Notes: generated by a model not told the origin, from the letters alone. Counted from the stretch's first letter, positions 28,101-43,279 are shown. The stretch is DNA of 64,000 bases from Brugia malayi (GCF_000002995.4 NW_025062475.1:5460187-5524186); one strand, 5' to 3'. Numbers and translations are program-made.

Positions 28101-31100
28101 ATACAATTTACCAATGTTACTAATCAGATTAATGATATTAACTAATTAAACGTTAAAATGAACAATTTTATTTATATTAAATTTTCATGTCATCCAAAGT
28201 AAATATAAAATAATAATTATCAATTGAAAATTTGATTGATTCTTAACAAATTTGAATTTTGTTTTTGTCACATAAAAATTCAGTAATTTTTACAAATTTT
28301 ACTTCCATTTTTCCACATAATAAGTTGTTTATTCTACTTTGAAATTGTTTTTTTTTTTTTTTTTCTTGTTTTGGCAACGCGAAACATAATTTTGGCTTAG
28401 TTTGCTTCATTTTCATTTCCTTTTTTTTTTTGTTTAGCTTTCTTTTTTAATTATGTATTTAAAATTCACTGAGGCATGCCATAATTTTTTTAAAAAAAAA
28501 AGTCTATAGAGCTAAAACATGCTTAACTAAACTGTTCAACAATGAATAAAGACTTAATCGTACTATAATACAAAACAAAAAAAAAAAAGTTCGTTTCGTT
28601 TTTGTTTTCGTTTTAAAAAAATTACAATCAAATTTAACATAATAAACGAACAAAAATGATTCATTGAAATAAGAGTTTACGGAAATTTTTTTTTTTTTTT
28701 TGAAATTTAATAGTTCATATTTTTATGATTACATTTGTAAATTTAAAATTATACAAGTAAAGGAAATAGATGAAGTAAACAAATGCATTTCTCATCCTCT
28801 TTTTTTCATTATATTTCTCATAGAATTTGTCGACGAATGTATGAAATGATAAATAAAACAGGTGATAACAGCTTGATTAATTAGCCCATTTGCTGGAAAG
28901 TAATTTTCCTTTCATTCTATGCTCATTCTTAAGGATAGATAAATTTTATAGAATTTTTTTTTTTAAAAAAAAAAGAGAAGAAAAGCTGAAAAGTACATTT
29001 TTGCCAAATATATTAACTATCCGTTTTATAATCATAAGCTAATTATGAAGTACATTTAAATTTAAACTTAAGAATTAAAAGTAGCCCTGCCGTATGCTTT
29101 CACATAAAAGAACTACATAGCACATGGAAAAATTAACCGATAATTTTTCTAATTAAAGAAAAAAAGTGAAATAAAAAAAAATTTAATTTTGAAATTCTTA
29201 AAAATACGACAAAATTATGCTTGAAAGTGAATTATTAAAATTTATTCTTTTTCAATTTATATTTAACAATTCAGAGTTTTAGAAAAAATTCTTTCGTGAA
29301 AACTTTACTATTTATTAAACGAAATTCAATTGGAAATTTTTGTTTAACATTTGAAGATGTTAGCAATCATAATTATTTTGCAATTTTCTCAATCTTTGCT
29401 CTATATAATTTCGTTTGTTTCATCGTTAATTTTTCTCACTTATTTGCATATTCGTTTCAACCCTTTTCTGCATTATTTTCGCTTTTTCGTATCTTTTTTT
29501 AATTTTTTTTTATTTCCAGTACTCACTTCTTTAACCTTTTATTTGAATCTTGATGGTCTTGAATATAATTCTAAAGTAAATGCATTTGAATTAAACGTTT
29601 TATAAGTAATCATAGGCAAAAACCACCAGAAAGTTGAATGAAATAGCTGTTAAATTCTTTGAAATGTTAATGAATTTGATAGAATATTCTTTTCAGTTGG
29701 CTGGCTACAAAAATTTTGCAAGAAAATAATGAAAAGATCAAGTTGACTTCTTAATGATGTAAGATTTAACTAAATTAAAAACTAGATATGAATCAGTGAA
29801 TATGGTTCAGTTAAATATTCCTTTATTTTGAAAACAATTTTCTTTCTCTTCTTTCAGTATATTTTGCTGTTTGTTATCACTGTTTGAAATTTAATGAAAT
29901 TGAAACATTTGGGATTGAACGTAGAGTTGTTTCAATGACAGTAATTTTCAGCATTTATTTTCAATTTATATGCAAAAAATTTCTTCCACAGCTATTATTT
30001 CATCTTTTCTTTTACTTTTATCAAAATTTAAAGAAAAAAGTAGCAAGGAATGCTTCGCTTTATTTCTTTTCAAAAAAAGAGAAAACAAAAAACACCGAAA
30101 AAAAATTCAAAACTAAGCGCAATAAAATGATTTATGACATACTTTTTCTCTATTCTTTCTTTCATTCTTTTCTTTCGTTTTATTATCATCCTTTTAATCT
30201 TGACTTTTATAAATAAAACTTAGTTTGTGATTGCATAGTTCAAACTTCTTAATTCTTTTTTTTTAAGAAAGAGAAAAGATGGTTGTTTCAAATTTTGTAT
30301 CATTTTTAGCATTCGTACTGTGAAATAGGATGGCAAATAGTTTGTTCCATTTTCTTTTTTCTTTCCTCTTTCAAATAACTAATATTGAAATGGAAGAAGA
30401 AATGACAAAATGAGTTGCTTTCAAAATAAAAAAAAAAAAAAAGGAAAAAAATATGAATGGATGACGATTTGCTTGCAAAAAATACTCATTAAAAAGCTCC
30501 AGTAATCCCGTTATTTCGTGCTTGAGCGCTTATTTTGGATGAAAATTTGAAATGTTCATATCATCCTGGATAAGTTTATAATGAGTAAAGTAAACAAGCC
30601 AAAAACTTCATTTCAAAAAAAAAAAAATTTTTTTTCAATTTCATTTGAAACTAACAAATATTCTTCTCTCACTTTCTTCCCTAAGCCTTCGTAATCACTG
30701 CCAGTTCTAAATGCAAAATGGAACCTTGTCAGAATGATGATAATTCTACCATTCTCAAAATAAAATGAACTGCATAGAGCGAAAAGATAAGTTTTCTTTC
30801 AGTTCTCTTATTCATCGATGAGAATTTACTCTTTCAAGAGGATTTTTTTAAACGCCTTTAATCGAAAGATATTACAAATCAACGTTTTGAGAGCAATAAT
30901 TAATTTCGAAATATATTAATTAATTAAACAGAAATAGCCTTCTGTAATTATAAAGTGATGATGACGCCAATGACAAAATCATGATAGCAGAAATTTGGTC
31001 CTGATACTTCTTCATCAACAGAAAGTAAAATATTTGATAATACTTAAAAAAGAATTAAAATTTTTCCTTAAATATAGTAAGAATTTAAAATGAAACAAAA

Positions 31101-34100
31101 TTTTCCTTAAATGCATACGAAAAATTATATGCTATTGATAATTAGAAATTATTGCACTTAAATCATTTAAGTGATAAACAGTTGATTATAACCTTGAAAA
31201 ACAAAACACTGGAAGTTTAAAAATTAATGAAATTATAAAAATTTAATAATAAGTCGTGCACAATATTTTTCATTTCAATTTTAAATGCATTCAATTTTTT
31301 CATGCGATATCAAAATGAGCAAATAATGTTCTTACTTAACTGTTTACAGTCTTTTGGAAGTTTAAATGCAATTTTTCGTTCACAGCGAGAATTCAATTTT
31401 TGAAAATCATTCATCAAAATAATGGCTTTTTCTGTTTTTTTCGTTTTTCCTTTTAATACGATAGCAGGTTAAAAGGCTAAAACAAAAAATTATAAAACTT
31501 TTAAACGCCACACCTAAAACAAAAAATAAAACTTAAACAAATAAACAAAGATCCTGAATGATAAAACTGATAACATGCGGCTAACATCCATCACAATCTT
31601 CATCTCAATACTTTTATACCTTATCTCTTGCACATTACTTTTATAACACTGATAAAGTAACCACTACAAATAAGTCGACGATCTGAATAGACCACATTAC
31701 TTTTTTTTCTGATCTCATAAACACAATTTATTCAATTCATTTTTAAAAGCTAAGTGTCATTTCGATAAAATAATTTTAGATAAGAATGTAACAGTAGCAT
31801 TAATAATATGACTTTCTCTTTTATTACTTATTGTTCTAATTTTGCTGTAATTCATTTTTGGATATTAAATAATTTTTTATTACATTTTGTGCTTTCTACT
31901 TCTCAATAGGAAAAAGCATAAAAAAGTTGTGAAATAATTTTTGGATTAAAAAAATTTTTAGCATTTATTGCGCTTATCTTTAATTTGATTTAAAGAACAC
32001 TTTTAGCAAACTTTTTTTTTTAACTTCGCTGTTATTTTAACATTTAAACTTCTAAGTTTCATATTTTCAAACAATCTTTCGTTTCATTTCAGAAATGAAA
32101 AAGCGAAAAAAGCAAGAATCCATCCATTTGATATATCAAATGCATTCCTGAAATAAAAATCGGAAATGAAACAGCCATAGGACTTTTTTTGGTAAAATGA
32201 AAATTATGTTGACCGGAATTGCTGAAAATCATATATTTCATCAATTTTAACACTTTATTAAAATGTCCAATCTATTTTATTAATTTTTTATCTTTTTATA
32301 TAACACATAAAAAGAAATAGGTAAGATAAAAATGAGGAAGATTATATTCTAAATTAAAAAAACCGTTTTAATATTTTCTTTCAGTATTTTTGAATTCAAA
32401 AAGAAAAAACGATTAAAATAATGCATAATTGATAAATTTGAATCATTTATTCAATTGTTTTTCGCTTTTCTTTTCTATTTTGCTGTAATTATCAAATTTT
32501 TTTGCTATTAATCAACTTTTAAAGCTTTTCATTTTTTTTTTTCTAACTTTCTTTGTTATTTAAAATCACTAAGTGAGCTAAGATCATTATTTTTGCATTT
32601 TTTTTATCCTCTTTCATTCGGATTCTTTAATGATAAAATTATTTCCTTATTTGTGGAAAAAAAACCATTGTCTTCTCTTTAATACTAGTTTCCGAAAAAA
32701 ATCTGAAAAAGTGTAAGTTTTGACATCTGAAGAATTCTTGCACACATATTATTAATGATGATGGTAATAATAGTAATAATAATGATTCATAATAATAATA
32801 ATAAATAATAGTGATAATAATAATATCAATAATACGAAAGTATAATATCAATAATGAAGAAAGTAGAAGTGAGAGAGAAATGATAAACAAAATAAGTTAA
32901 AATAAGTTTTGGAAATCTATCTAAAATTTTCTTTCTCTTTTCATATGGATGAATATGAATAGTTCCGGAATAGTTCCTTTTGAACAGGAAAGGAAGGAAG
33001 AAGAAGAAAGAGAAAGTGAGGGAGCAACAGGATAGTTTATTTGAATGATACTGAAATCCCAAGTGTCACTACAATATCAATATTATATCATTTTCAAGCA
33101 TTTTCTTACTTTCTGGTTTTTTCCTTTCTTTCTTTTTTTTTGTTTGGTAAAAGCATTTATTCTAAATAGCATTGTACATCAGTGCAATCTTTAGTCAATC
33201 ATTGTGAAAAACTTTTCTTAAATTTTGTTTCATTTTTTTATTCATTTTCTCTCCTCCTCCCTCTCTCTTTCTTCTCATTGTTCCCTTCTTTCTCACTCCT
33301 TTTCTTTAAAATATGCAAATTATTTGCATGATACAGTGCTAAATTGCATATTTCATCCAAAAAAATACGTACTATTTTTAAATTAAATGCAAAAAATAGT
33401 CAAAACAAAAAAAAAAAAGCTTAAATGCAAAATGATACTAATAATAATTATAGTAGGAATTTAGGAAGAAAATTTGAATTTTTAAAAGAATATTTCAAGT
33501 GGATAGGAAGGATTTTTTTAATCTTTTAGTGACTTTTTTCATGCGACTTAAAAAAAACCACTGAGATTATTTGTTGAACAGCTAATTAATGAATAAAAAA
33601 ATATTATTGTAAAAGATTGCAATAAAAATTTTAAAAAAAATTAAAATAAAAAAGGAAGAAAATTTATATTTAATAAATAATGAAATATCATCCTTATCAC
33701 ACTATCAATTGATAAAGTTTCTTTTTTGTGTGCTAAAAAATTTCAGAAAGAAAAATTGTTGTTGAAATATTTTATTTTTATTTTTTACTGTGAAAAATTC
33801 TCTTTTTGTTCTTCATTTCTTCTATTCATCAAATTTGGAAAAAATATTAATCAGATAATAATAGACATTCTGAAATTCAAATATGCATGCTTAATTATGA
33901 TCGAACATGATATATATGTATAAACTTGAGAACTTAATTAATCAATAAATGCGATATCTTAATATAATAATTGCAGACAGATAATTTATTTGTTAGGAAC
34001 TACTTCTTTCATATAATTCAGCACTTCAAGTTTTGAAATAACAATTAGCAAGATTTGATAACCACATGATAATGCGTCCTGTTTTTTTTATATGTCCGGA

Positions 34101-37100
34101 TCAAATTGTTGAATTCGGAAAAATATGAAGAAAATGCTAAACGTAACATTGATGAGATTTTATATTAATTTAATTATGATCAAAATGATTGTATTGTATC
34201 CAATACGCCAATAAGCAATATATATAATATCAGCAGGATTGGTTTCGTTTTCTTTCCCTTTTACATGATAGATAATTCTTACTTTCAGCTATATAATCAA
34301 AAAAATAAAAACTAATTACTTGAGCTGTTCTTTTTGGTATTCTCGATTAATTAAAATGACATAAATCAAAAAATTTCATCAACAATGGAAGTTCTTATCT
34401 TTTTTTTTCCTTTCCTGAATAATTTAAATTTAAAGAATGGAAGTATGCTGAGGGATTCAAATAGAATTAACAATAAAATGAAAGGAATAAAACATAGATA
34501 ATTTGTTTTTAGGATTTCGATGTTTGTTTTTTCTCACTTTTTGTTCTAACTATTACAACTGCAAGTAGTAGTACTGACAATAATTATGATATAAATCATT
34601 TGCTTAATTAAGCAAATATTCTGGTTTGTAGCTATAATGTCCAATCAGTGATTATTGGTTGATATCCATCCAACAAGAAAGTAAAATTAACGATTATTAA
34701 TAACTCAAAGAAGTATTTATAAATTCTCTCTATTTGATTGGTTAATTAAAATGAATTCTTTCAATTACTTATCTTGATTACGATACGATTGTTATGATCT
34801 ATGAATGGGTAAAAATTTATTGATGTCGCTAATTGCAAAATTAATTAAAACGTGTTCTAATTTAGAAAAATCAAAAAATATGATGTATCAAATTCTTTTT
34901 TTTTAAAAAAAAAATAATCTCTTTGTTTTTTTTCTCATTTTTATTCTTCATTTACTTTTACATTTCAGCCATTTTGAGTGGCTTTCAAAATTTGGATATT
35001 TATGTTCCTTTTTAATGCTCCCTTAAATGTCCCTTCTTCAAATAATTTGATATTTGCAATGAATTTAAAAAATACACTAAATTTACTGTAAAATAAGTAA
35101 ATAACTGTTTCCACTGAAATATTTTGTTTTTCTCCTCTCTCTCTCTTTTTCTTTTCCTCTTTCTTTCTTTCTCCTTCTCAAATTTCATTTGCAAAAAGAT
35201 TTTCTTCTACCAACAAAAATGCCCTGTTGTATCGCGGTAAGAAAAATTGTCATCAATTTCACTTACACTTCGTCTCATGAATTGAACTTATAAGCAAACA
35301 CTCTTCACGATTCATAATCAAACAAATCCTGTAATTAAAGTAGACATTTTCAATGTCAGATTTTGTGTGAAAAAAAAAAATGGAAAAGATTTTTTTAAAA
35401 AAGCATTCTATAGCATCATTTGTTGTGTGTTGTTGTTGACACAAAATGACTCAATGAAAAAACGCTAACAAGAAGATATAAAATAGAAAACAAAAAACAA
35501 AAAAAAAAAAAATGAAAGAATGAAAAAATGGTCTAAGATTATAGCCAAGATTATTTTGCCTTACGGCTATACATTTTATATATAAATATATATGTGTAAT
35601 TTATAATGCTATGAACTAATTTGTTTGTTAGCAGCTTCAATTTACATCATACAATATAAGAAAGTCAAAAGTTATTTAGCTATTGAGATTCATTTGAATT
35701 GCAATAATTTCATTTTATCCAAGAAAAAATAAAATAAAATGAAAAATGCCATCATCTTTATAAAAGGAAACTTTGTTGCGAGCAAAAAAGTTTATGTGCA
35801 TTTTTTTTCTTCCTCATTTTCTTTGCTTTCTACATCGTTATCTTTGTAAACAATTTTGAATTAGCTAAATTCAATGTTCCATATAAAAATGAAGAGATAG
35901 TGGTTTAAAAAAAATAAAGAAAGAAAGAATTAGAAAAGGTAAAAAGGAGAGTAATCTTAAGAAAAATTCATCATTTTTTTTTTTGTTGTCAATGATGAAA
36001 TTATTTGAAAATTAATTGCAGTTCGTTTTTTTTTTCTTTTTTTTGCTAAAAATTTCTCAGAACCAATACCAATAAAGTTTAAATTCATAATTAGTCTCAT
36101 AAAAATGACTATGTTAAATGATAATAGTATTAATTGGCTTGCTATGTGAAAGCCGAAGAAGCTTTTTACACTAAAAAAAAAAAAAAAAAAAAAATATAAA
36201 AGTTAAGAGAAAAAACAGAAAAAGAAAGATTTTGTTTTTCGTTTTTCGTTTTTTTTTTTCATTCATATTTTAATAATTTTGAACTAAAAAAAGGGAAAAT
36301 GCATCGGAATATTTAAATCTTGAAAAAGAATTTTAATTTCGGAAATACGTTTTACTCATCATTCTATTAACAGAAATTGGGAAAATATTAACAATTATGA
36401 AAAAGGTAAATGCTCGGACTTACTGAAATCAATAATTATGAAATAAAAAGAAATTAAAGAATGGAAACAAATCAATAATATTCATGTTTAACTATTTGCT
36501 AGACAAATTTAAATTCGGTTCTAATATAATCACAAAAACACAAAAAAATAGGAAAAGATAAAGGAAGGATAATAGGAAATGATTTCATATTAGATATGAA
36601 TTTTGATAACATAAATTTATATTTTATTTAGCAACCAAGACTGTTCATTTATTGCTTAATTTAAAAATTGATGGTAAATTTCAAATGGTTAAATTTTGGG
36701 CAGAAAAATCTTCATTACATTGAATACAAAGGCCAGCACATTTCTTTTTTAATTCTATTACCATTACTACTTTGTTTCTTTTTTTTCATATTATTCACTC
36801 ATAGAAATGAAGCAAAGCTTCCTTTGACAAATTGATTAATCAGTTTGCTTATTTCTAATTTCTTCTTTTCCTCATTAATTCAATTTCATTAATGGCTGCA
36901 ACTATAACCAAAAAAAAGCTATTTTATATGCTAATTTGAAATGAAACATGGAAATATTAATCACTTATTTATGAAATATATTCATTATGCATAAAACCTT
37001 TTTCATTTATTTATTTTCCTTTGCTCATTTACTTTCATTTTACATGTAAACATTGCATAATTAATTTGTTTATTTGTTTCTATTTGTTTATCAGTACTGT

Positions 37101-40100
37101 TGTTAACTTCGGATTAGCCATTTATATAAGCTGGCTTATATATAAAAGGCTAAGTATAAATAGCATTACAATATCGATAAAAAGCACTCACTTAGCTAAT
37201 CTTTCCCATGGGAAAGAATAATGGCGGTTAAGGTGGAAATAAGTTAAACATATCTTTCAAACTAACATTATTTATTCCATCCAAAAGCTATCTGTTAAAT
37301 ATATTTTTGGTAAATACATATTATATAAATAAAAACAAAGGGAGGGAGGGGGAGAGAGAGAGAGAATTGTGTGCGTTCATAGTTTACTATGAATATATAT
37401 ATTTAATAAAATTATTAATCATTAGTAAAAACTATTATTTTAATCACTTTTAAATTCGACAACATTTTTACAGATTTTAAAATATAAAAGCCAATATTTG
37501 TTCGGTACAAATAACTAAAAATATACGTGCAAATTATTATGAAATTCAGGAGGATTTTCAAAAATACAGGAGATGACTATAATGAAAATAAATAGAACAT
37601 CAAAATAGGAAGCTTGAACATTGAGGGCTAAATAAATGCATGCCTGAATATATCAAGTAGATGTATTATTAATTTAATCCAATTTCATTTCTTAAAATGA
37701 GTCATTTCCGGAAGATAAAAGCAAAACTAAGCATGGGACAATTTGCATTTTAGACTAATTTATTACAAAATACATGAAATGCATGAGAATTAGCTGAATC
37801 ATACAAAATGATAATATATTATCATTATCATTATTAATCAGATAAATCATAGTAAATGTTAATATATTATCATCATTGTAATCAACCAAAATGACATAAA
37901 ATGATAATAACAATAATATTTTGCATTCAGTTTTCTAGATATGTAGAATAGATATGCATTCAGTTTTCCAAATGAATACGAAACAATATTGGAATTCGTA
38001 AATAAACTTAATTTTAAGAAATATTTAACAATTCTTTTGCTTACAAAATCCTTTAAAAAATTAAGTGAAAGAAGAAAAAAAAAGAAATCAATTGTAATTT
38101 ATACCTTTTAACATCTATAAGGTATTATGATATATCTTTTTCCCTCTTTTTTCATTCAAAATTAGCATGTAATATATAATATGGGAAGTAATTTTTGAAT
38201 GAAATTAAAAATGAAAAGATAAAAAAATGATTGCTCTTACAATGGCTGACATCATTTTTATTTCTATTTTAAATCAATTCTCGGATGTTTTTATAAATGA
38301 GAAATTTCATAGGTTCTCATCTCACATTATTGATTAATAATTTTGTAGTACACAATTTCATTCTTTTCCTTAATTCAAAATTTACTAAAAAAAATTACAT
38401 GGATATGACAGTTTTTCCCAGTTGCTTTATTAATACTAAAAAAAAAAAAACACACTTTAACCTAATATCCACTGTGTGTCCATCTATGCACACCACACAC
38501 ATAAAATTGTTTAATGAAATATTACTTAATGATATTAATAGAAAATCAATATCATAACTTAAAAAACTGCTGCGTTTATAATTTAATAAAAGCATTAATT
38601 AATTATATGTGATTAAATTGAAAAAATGTATTTTTCAGTTCATTAAAATAAGAATGAAAAGTGATTTAAAATTTTTGTTTCATTTACTAAATTTTGTATA
38701 TATATGCATCGCACAAATTTCCAATAAATCATAAATAGAAAATAATATTACTTTTATCATATATCGTAAGTAATTATGCACCATTATTAGTATTTTAGTA
38801 AAATAAATGAAAGATCACTTCTTGCATTGCATTTTTATTAATTTATAACTTATTTATTCTTCATTATCTTTCTTTTTCCTCATTCTTTAATTTATTCATT
38901 ATAAAAATGTTTTTCCATCTTTTTTAAAAAAACAAAAATTTTATTTTAAAAAAAAATCATATTTCTTATTTCTGTTTTTTTTCTTTTTCTACCTTTATTC
39001 TATAAATTTTAAACCAGCTCAGAATTCTTTTTTTCTATTTACCCTACTCAGACAAACAAACAAACAAAATTTTTTTTTCAGCGACAACAATAATAACAAC
39101 AAAAAGAGGAAGCTTAAAAATTATTCAATTCATTTTCAACCCAAAATGATTCTTTCTTTTCCCTTCAATCTTTTCCTATTCTTACTTCACATTCACTCAT
39201 TTCAATTTCAATTTCGTTAGCAAAATAATTCACATTTCGTAGTAGTATCCTTGCAAAAAGGCGAGAAGCTAATGAAGTGAAGTGAAAAATTGACGAAATG
39301 CATCCAAATTTACTTGCTATACACTTAAACTGCGCTAAATGAAGCATAAAATATGCAAACATTTTGAATTGCTAAGCATTAAATTTCTCATTTCTTTTTT
39401 TTTCCTTGTTTTTTTTTACAGTCCAAAAAATTTATAATCAAAAAATGAAAAAAGAAGAAGTGGTAGAAAAATTATTATACAACACTTCGCTCAAATAATG
39501 TAACCAAATAAAACAAAGTATTGAAAATTCATTGTTTGTTAATCCGAAAGTTTCCAAACTATAATTTTTCAAACATTTTATCAAATTGATCTATTTTAAA
39601 ACTGTAATTTTTTAAAAAGGGATTTAAAAATAGATGTGAATCTGATATATATATATATATATATATATAGCATATATTTGTTAAATAGCATATGTTTTGT
39701 AAATACAGATTGGTTTGAATTACAGGAAGAATATTTCGGAGTGATGAAAAGACAAATTTTGAAGTTAAAAACGATCAGAAAACTGCTAAGAGTTCCTATA
39801 AATTTGCTCATTTACTTCTCAAATATTAAGCCAGGAATTATTGCTAGTGGAAAGAAACATAAAATTGAATGAATTATTACTTTTGATAATTTTAATCTAA
39901 ATGTCCAACTTTTCTCTTATTCATCTCTTCTTACTCATATATTCTTTCACCCTCGCTTTTGCTTCCATTTTTCAGATTACTTTATGTAAAAACTTTTAAA
40001 AAATTTTGTAAACGCAAAATTAATTTAATTTTGAAAAAAATTTAATTCATTCATTTATGTTCAACGATATTAATAATGAAGCAGCAAGAAATTTATTGGT

Positions 40101-40555
40101 GAAATTCTTGACAAAATTTGTTGGAAAATATCTGACTAAAAGTCTTGAAATTTCAATGAATGGTATTGCCATAAAGCGTATTTTAATAAGCGCAAATAAT
40201 TATTAACAACAAAAGGAAGCAAATATGCTTAGGCAAATTGAAAAAAAAAAAAGTTAGTTGATACTAAGTAAAGAATTATTAAGAATGAACTCACCAAATC
40301 TGATACTGCCAACGAAAAAATGAAATAATTGCTTGGCTGACGGATATTTTTATCTAAATAATAACATAACAAAACAGCTAAATTTCCAACGACCGTAACG
40401 ACAGAAATAGCTCCCATAATAACAGATAGGACAATTGCGCCCCAAGTTAAGTGATGGCTAACTGAGGTACCAAGAACAGTTGTTTCTGACGAAAAAGTTG
40501 CATCAGTTGAAATGGGTAATACCGGATTCCAATTACTACCGATGTATTCATCCAT
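22175..40555 (-). CDS. Atypical muscarinic acetylcholine receptor, GAR-1/GAR-2-like GPCR
   Basis: Rhodopsin-family receptor for acetylcholine in the plasma membrane, expected to signal through G proteins. Exons in transcript order: 40555-40295, 27995-27841, 27487-27403, 26956-26738, 26522-26395, 24195-23977, 23433-23296, 23159-22964, 22811-22605, 22423-22175; phases agree throughout and give 618 residues. TM1-TM2 carry [10 protein letters not shown] and [14 protein letters not shown]3 has the amine-binding Asp in [12 protein letters not shown], then the DRY motif in [19 protein letters not shown]2 has the conserved Cys in DDECYVQF. A loop of about 300 residues (exons five to nine, Ser/Thr/Asn-rich, basic at its end) separates TM5 from TM6. 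TM6 reads [11 protein letters not shown] and TM7 has NPFCY, a variant of NPxxY. The canonical muscarinic WTPYN in TM6 is replaced by WTPFY, as expected for atypical GARs. GAR-1 and GAR-2 are hard to tell apart here; neighbouring cyclin T leans to GAR-2. Confidence 0.88.
23430..23890. repeat. Diverged tandem repeat in a receptor intron
   Basis: The word ATACTGTAACAT, with small changes, recurs at about 23431, 23474, 23572, 23604 and 23657 and more loosely to 23890, with variable spacing. On the minus (coding) strand each copy reads TTACAGTAT, the same word that forms the 3' splice site used for exon 23433-23296. Confidence 0.6.
37340..37365. repeat. GGGA/GA microsatellite
   Basis: GGGAGGGAGGGG followed by (GA)n in the large receptor intron. 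Confidence 0.8.
39644..39669. repeat. (TA)n microsatellite
   Basis: Pure TA tract of about 13 units in the large receptor intron. Confidence 0.85.
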
Positions 40556-40566
40556 GAAGCGCAAAT

Positions 40567-40575
40567 TCAATTCAT
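40567..40575 (-). promoter_or_regulatory. Two-codon upstream ORF before the receptor start
   Basis: On the minus strand ATG AAT TGA lies 11 bases before the receptor ATG at 40555, in a different frame. If the 5' UTR includes it, it could lower initiation at the main start or act through re-initiation. Whether this segment is in the mRNA is not shown. Confidence 0.4.
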
Positions 40576-43279
40576 GGGCAGTTTACAATTTTCCTGCCGA
40601 AATATAGGTGAATGGGGGAAAAACGAATAAATAAATAAAGAATTAGCAACAGCAACAGCTCAATTCAAATAAATAAATCACGCCATATTCAATTTATTGC
40701 GATTTTTTGTAATTTTGATGAACTGTAGCAAATATTCAGGATTTTAGTATTTTCCCGAGATATCTCAATCCTTTTCTTATTAACAAAATAATTTGATAAT
40801 TGGCAAAGACAGCCGCATTTTGCTGGTTGCCGCATAGCTTTTTTAACATTAGATCGTTCACACAATTAATATTTCGAATAAATGGATTTTCATCGTTCTT
40901 ATTCTATCACAATATTTCGGATATTTTGAGCTATGAGATTTTTCTACTCCGAAACCTGCAAAAATAAAAAAATGTGTTGCTGTAGATTCAACTAATTAGT
41001 TATACATTTTGCTTAAACAACATTCCAATAATCTATGCATTATCGAAAATAGCTTTATTTATTCTATGATATTTATTTCACAACACACACATTTATGTAC
41101 ACGCACATTCATACATATCTGATTAATTAATTATTCAATTAAAATACATGAAAAACATTTCAAAGATACAAATAGTTGCTGTAAATGGTTGCTAATAACA
41201 TTGACAGGAACTCAATTTATTAAAGCATTAAATCAAATTTTGCTGCTAATTTTCATCTAAAATGTTACATTATTTTGCATACACCAATAATTAATTAGTT
41301 GCCTAAAACTACTGAAAAAATTTTTTATAAATGCTATAGTTTGGCATTATTTGGTAAATCTTAATTGTAGCTCTTTTTTTTCAAGCAAATTTAATAAATA
41401 AGTTATGTTTTTTTTTTTTTAATTGAAACATGAAAAGAAGAGAAATGATATCTTTTAAATGTTTACAGATTTTATAACAAAAGCAGTAGTAATGGATAAG
41501 TTATTAGTAACAAATTGTTATTTGTTTCTTTTTTGCATTTTGCTTTCATCTTCTTTTCTCTCTTTTATTTCTCAAAATGAGGTTGAAGCGATGCTACAAT
41601 TGTTGCTATAAATAAGAGCATTATTTCTTGCATGAATAATCTAATCAGGTGATGAATGTGACACTTACGTTGATAAACGAAATTGTTAAGGTGACAAAGC
41701 GACAATCAAAAATAAGGAAAATTTTATAAACAACTATCAGATAAAATAATTTTAAGACGATTTTTGATAAATAATAGACTTAAAAAATAGAGGAAACTGA
41801 AATTATTACTCTTAAAGATATCACTGATAAACTAAGAGACAAAATTATATTAGTATGCAGTTCTCTTTGTCATTTGTCGAAATATTAAATATACTTCATA
41901 AATTTCATAAATATGATTTAAAAAAAGAAAATTTATTAATTTTAATTATATATAATTTTGGAGACTTGGTACTGGAGCATCAAAGAATGGCAGATGGCAA
42001 ATTCATCCATTGAAAGGCGAATTTTATTTCTTCAATTTGTTAAATCGAAAAAATCAACGCCATTTTCTGGATTGATTTCATTTTCTCTTTCCAATTTAGA
42101 AAACATAATAGAAATTGGAATTAATAGTTGAGTTAAGATTTTTCACAGTTTGTAAAAACTATACTGCAAAAATAAATATCGACGAGTTACGAAGTTTCGT
42201 AGCATATGCATATCTTTTTTTTTTCTTTGACATCTGCTCTGTAAAAATTGCAATTTTGGATTTGATAAAATTAAAATCAAATTTTTAGGTTACAAAAAGT
42301 AGAAGTTTAAATTTGACAAATGAAATTCAAAATCTGAAGAAGCTAAATATTAAGCTAAGAAACTTTATGTGTTTGGTGACTAAATTGCTAACTTGTAGAC
42401 AAATCTTAGTGGTTGCCATGACTTCGATTTTGTTCTTACATGTTATGCAATTAATTCAACCAGATGTCAAGAAAAAATAATGCAGGTGGATGTATACTAA
42501 AAGTCTGATTTAAAATTTGAATAAATTATGGATTAAATTCTTCAAAATCATTATTAGTAAGGTTAATTTGATAAACGAATGAACGCTTAGAGCAGTAAAT
42601 TGCCACTTAAAGCAAGAATCAACCCGATTCCTACTGGGCCATAAGTTTATTCCAAATACTGGACTATTTGCGCCATAATTGCTTATTATAATAAGCATAA
42701 CAAAGACAATTGTCTTATTTTTCTCTGAAGTAGTTTAAAACTTTCAATCTGAGTTGAGTAAAATTCCGGAAAATGAGTAAAACCGTAAATGATAGTAAAT
42801 AATGAGGAATAATATTTTGGCAGAAATTCAGAAAATGGAAAATAAAAAAGGAGATGAAAATAATTAAAACAAATAATTAAGCACTCATTAGCATTTCTAG
42901 CAGTTAAGCAGTGTGTGCAATAAAAATCAAAATCGTCGCACCAAAATAGAATATGTAATCTTTTTATTGTTGACCACTTTATCATCGGCTACTAACTAAG
43001 TCATTAACCACTTCATATAAAACATTGAAGCCTTGACATCTTGGTGACATGCAATAACTCCCGCACTTGACAATGATAAATAACAATAGAATAAGAAACA
43101 ATAATAATGAATAATACATCACCGTATTTTCATTTGCCCATGATAAAACGATTTGTGATTCGATCAATTCGTCATCATTTATGCTTCCTATTTTCTTACA
43201 TTCATTTTTCATTTACTAGCAAAATCATTTCGAAATAGTTATACATTCAACTTGTTTTTTCCTAAAAATTTTCTTGAAA

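Larger units (their letters stand above)
27996..40294 (-). other. 12.3-kb receptor intron between TM2 and the next exon
   Basis: The intron has a GTGAGT donor at 40294 and a TTATAG acceptor at 27996. It contains AT-rich DNA, many A/T homopolymers, a GA tract at 37340-37365, a TA tract at 39644-39669 and a 16-bp palindrome CTTTCCCATGGGAAAG near 37201. Open frames inside are short and low-complexity. No nested gene, tRNA or other RNA was recognised. Confidence 0.7.

Noticed and set aside
29884..30216. 110-codon open frame in the large receptor intron
   Set aside because: Phe/Lys/Tyr-rich translation of AT-rich DNA, no motif, no splice logic.
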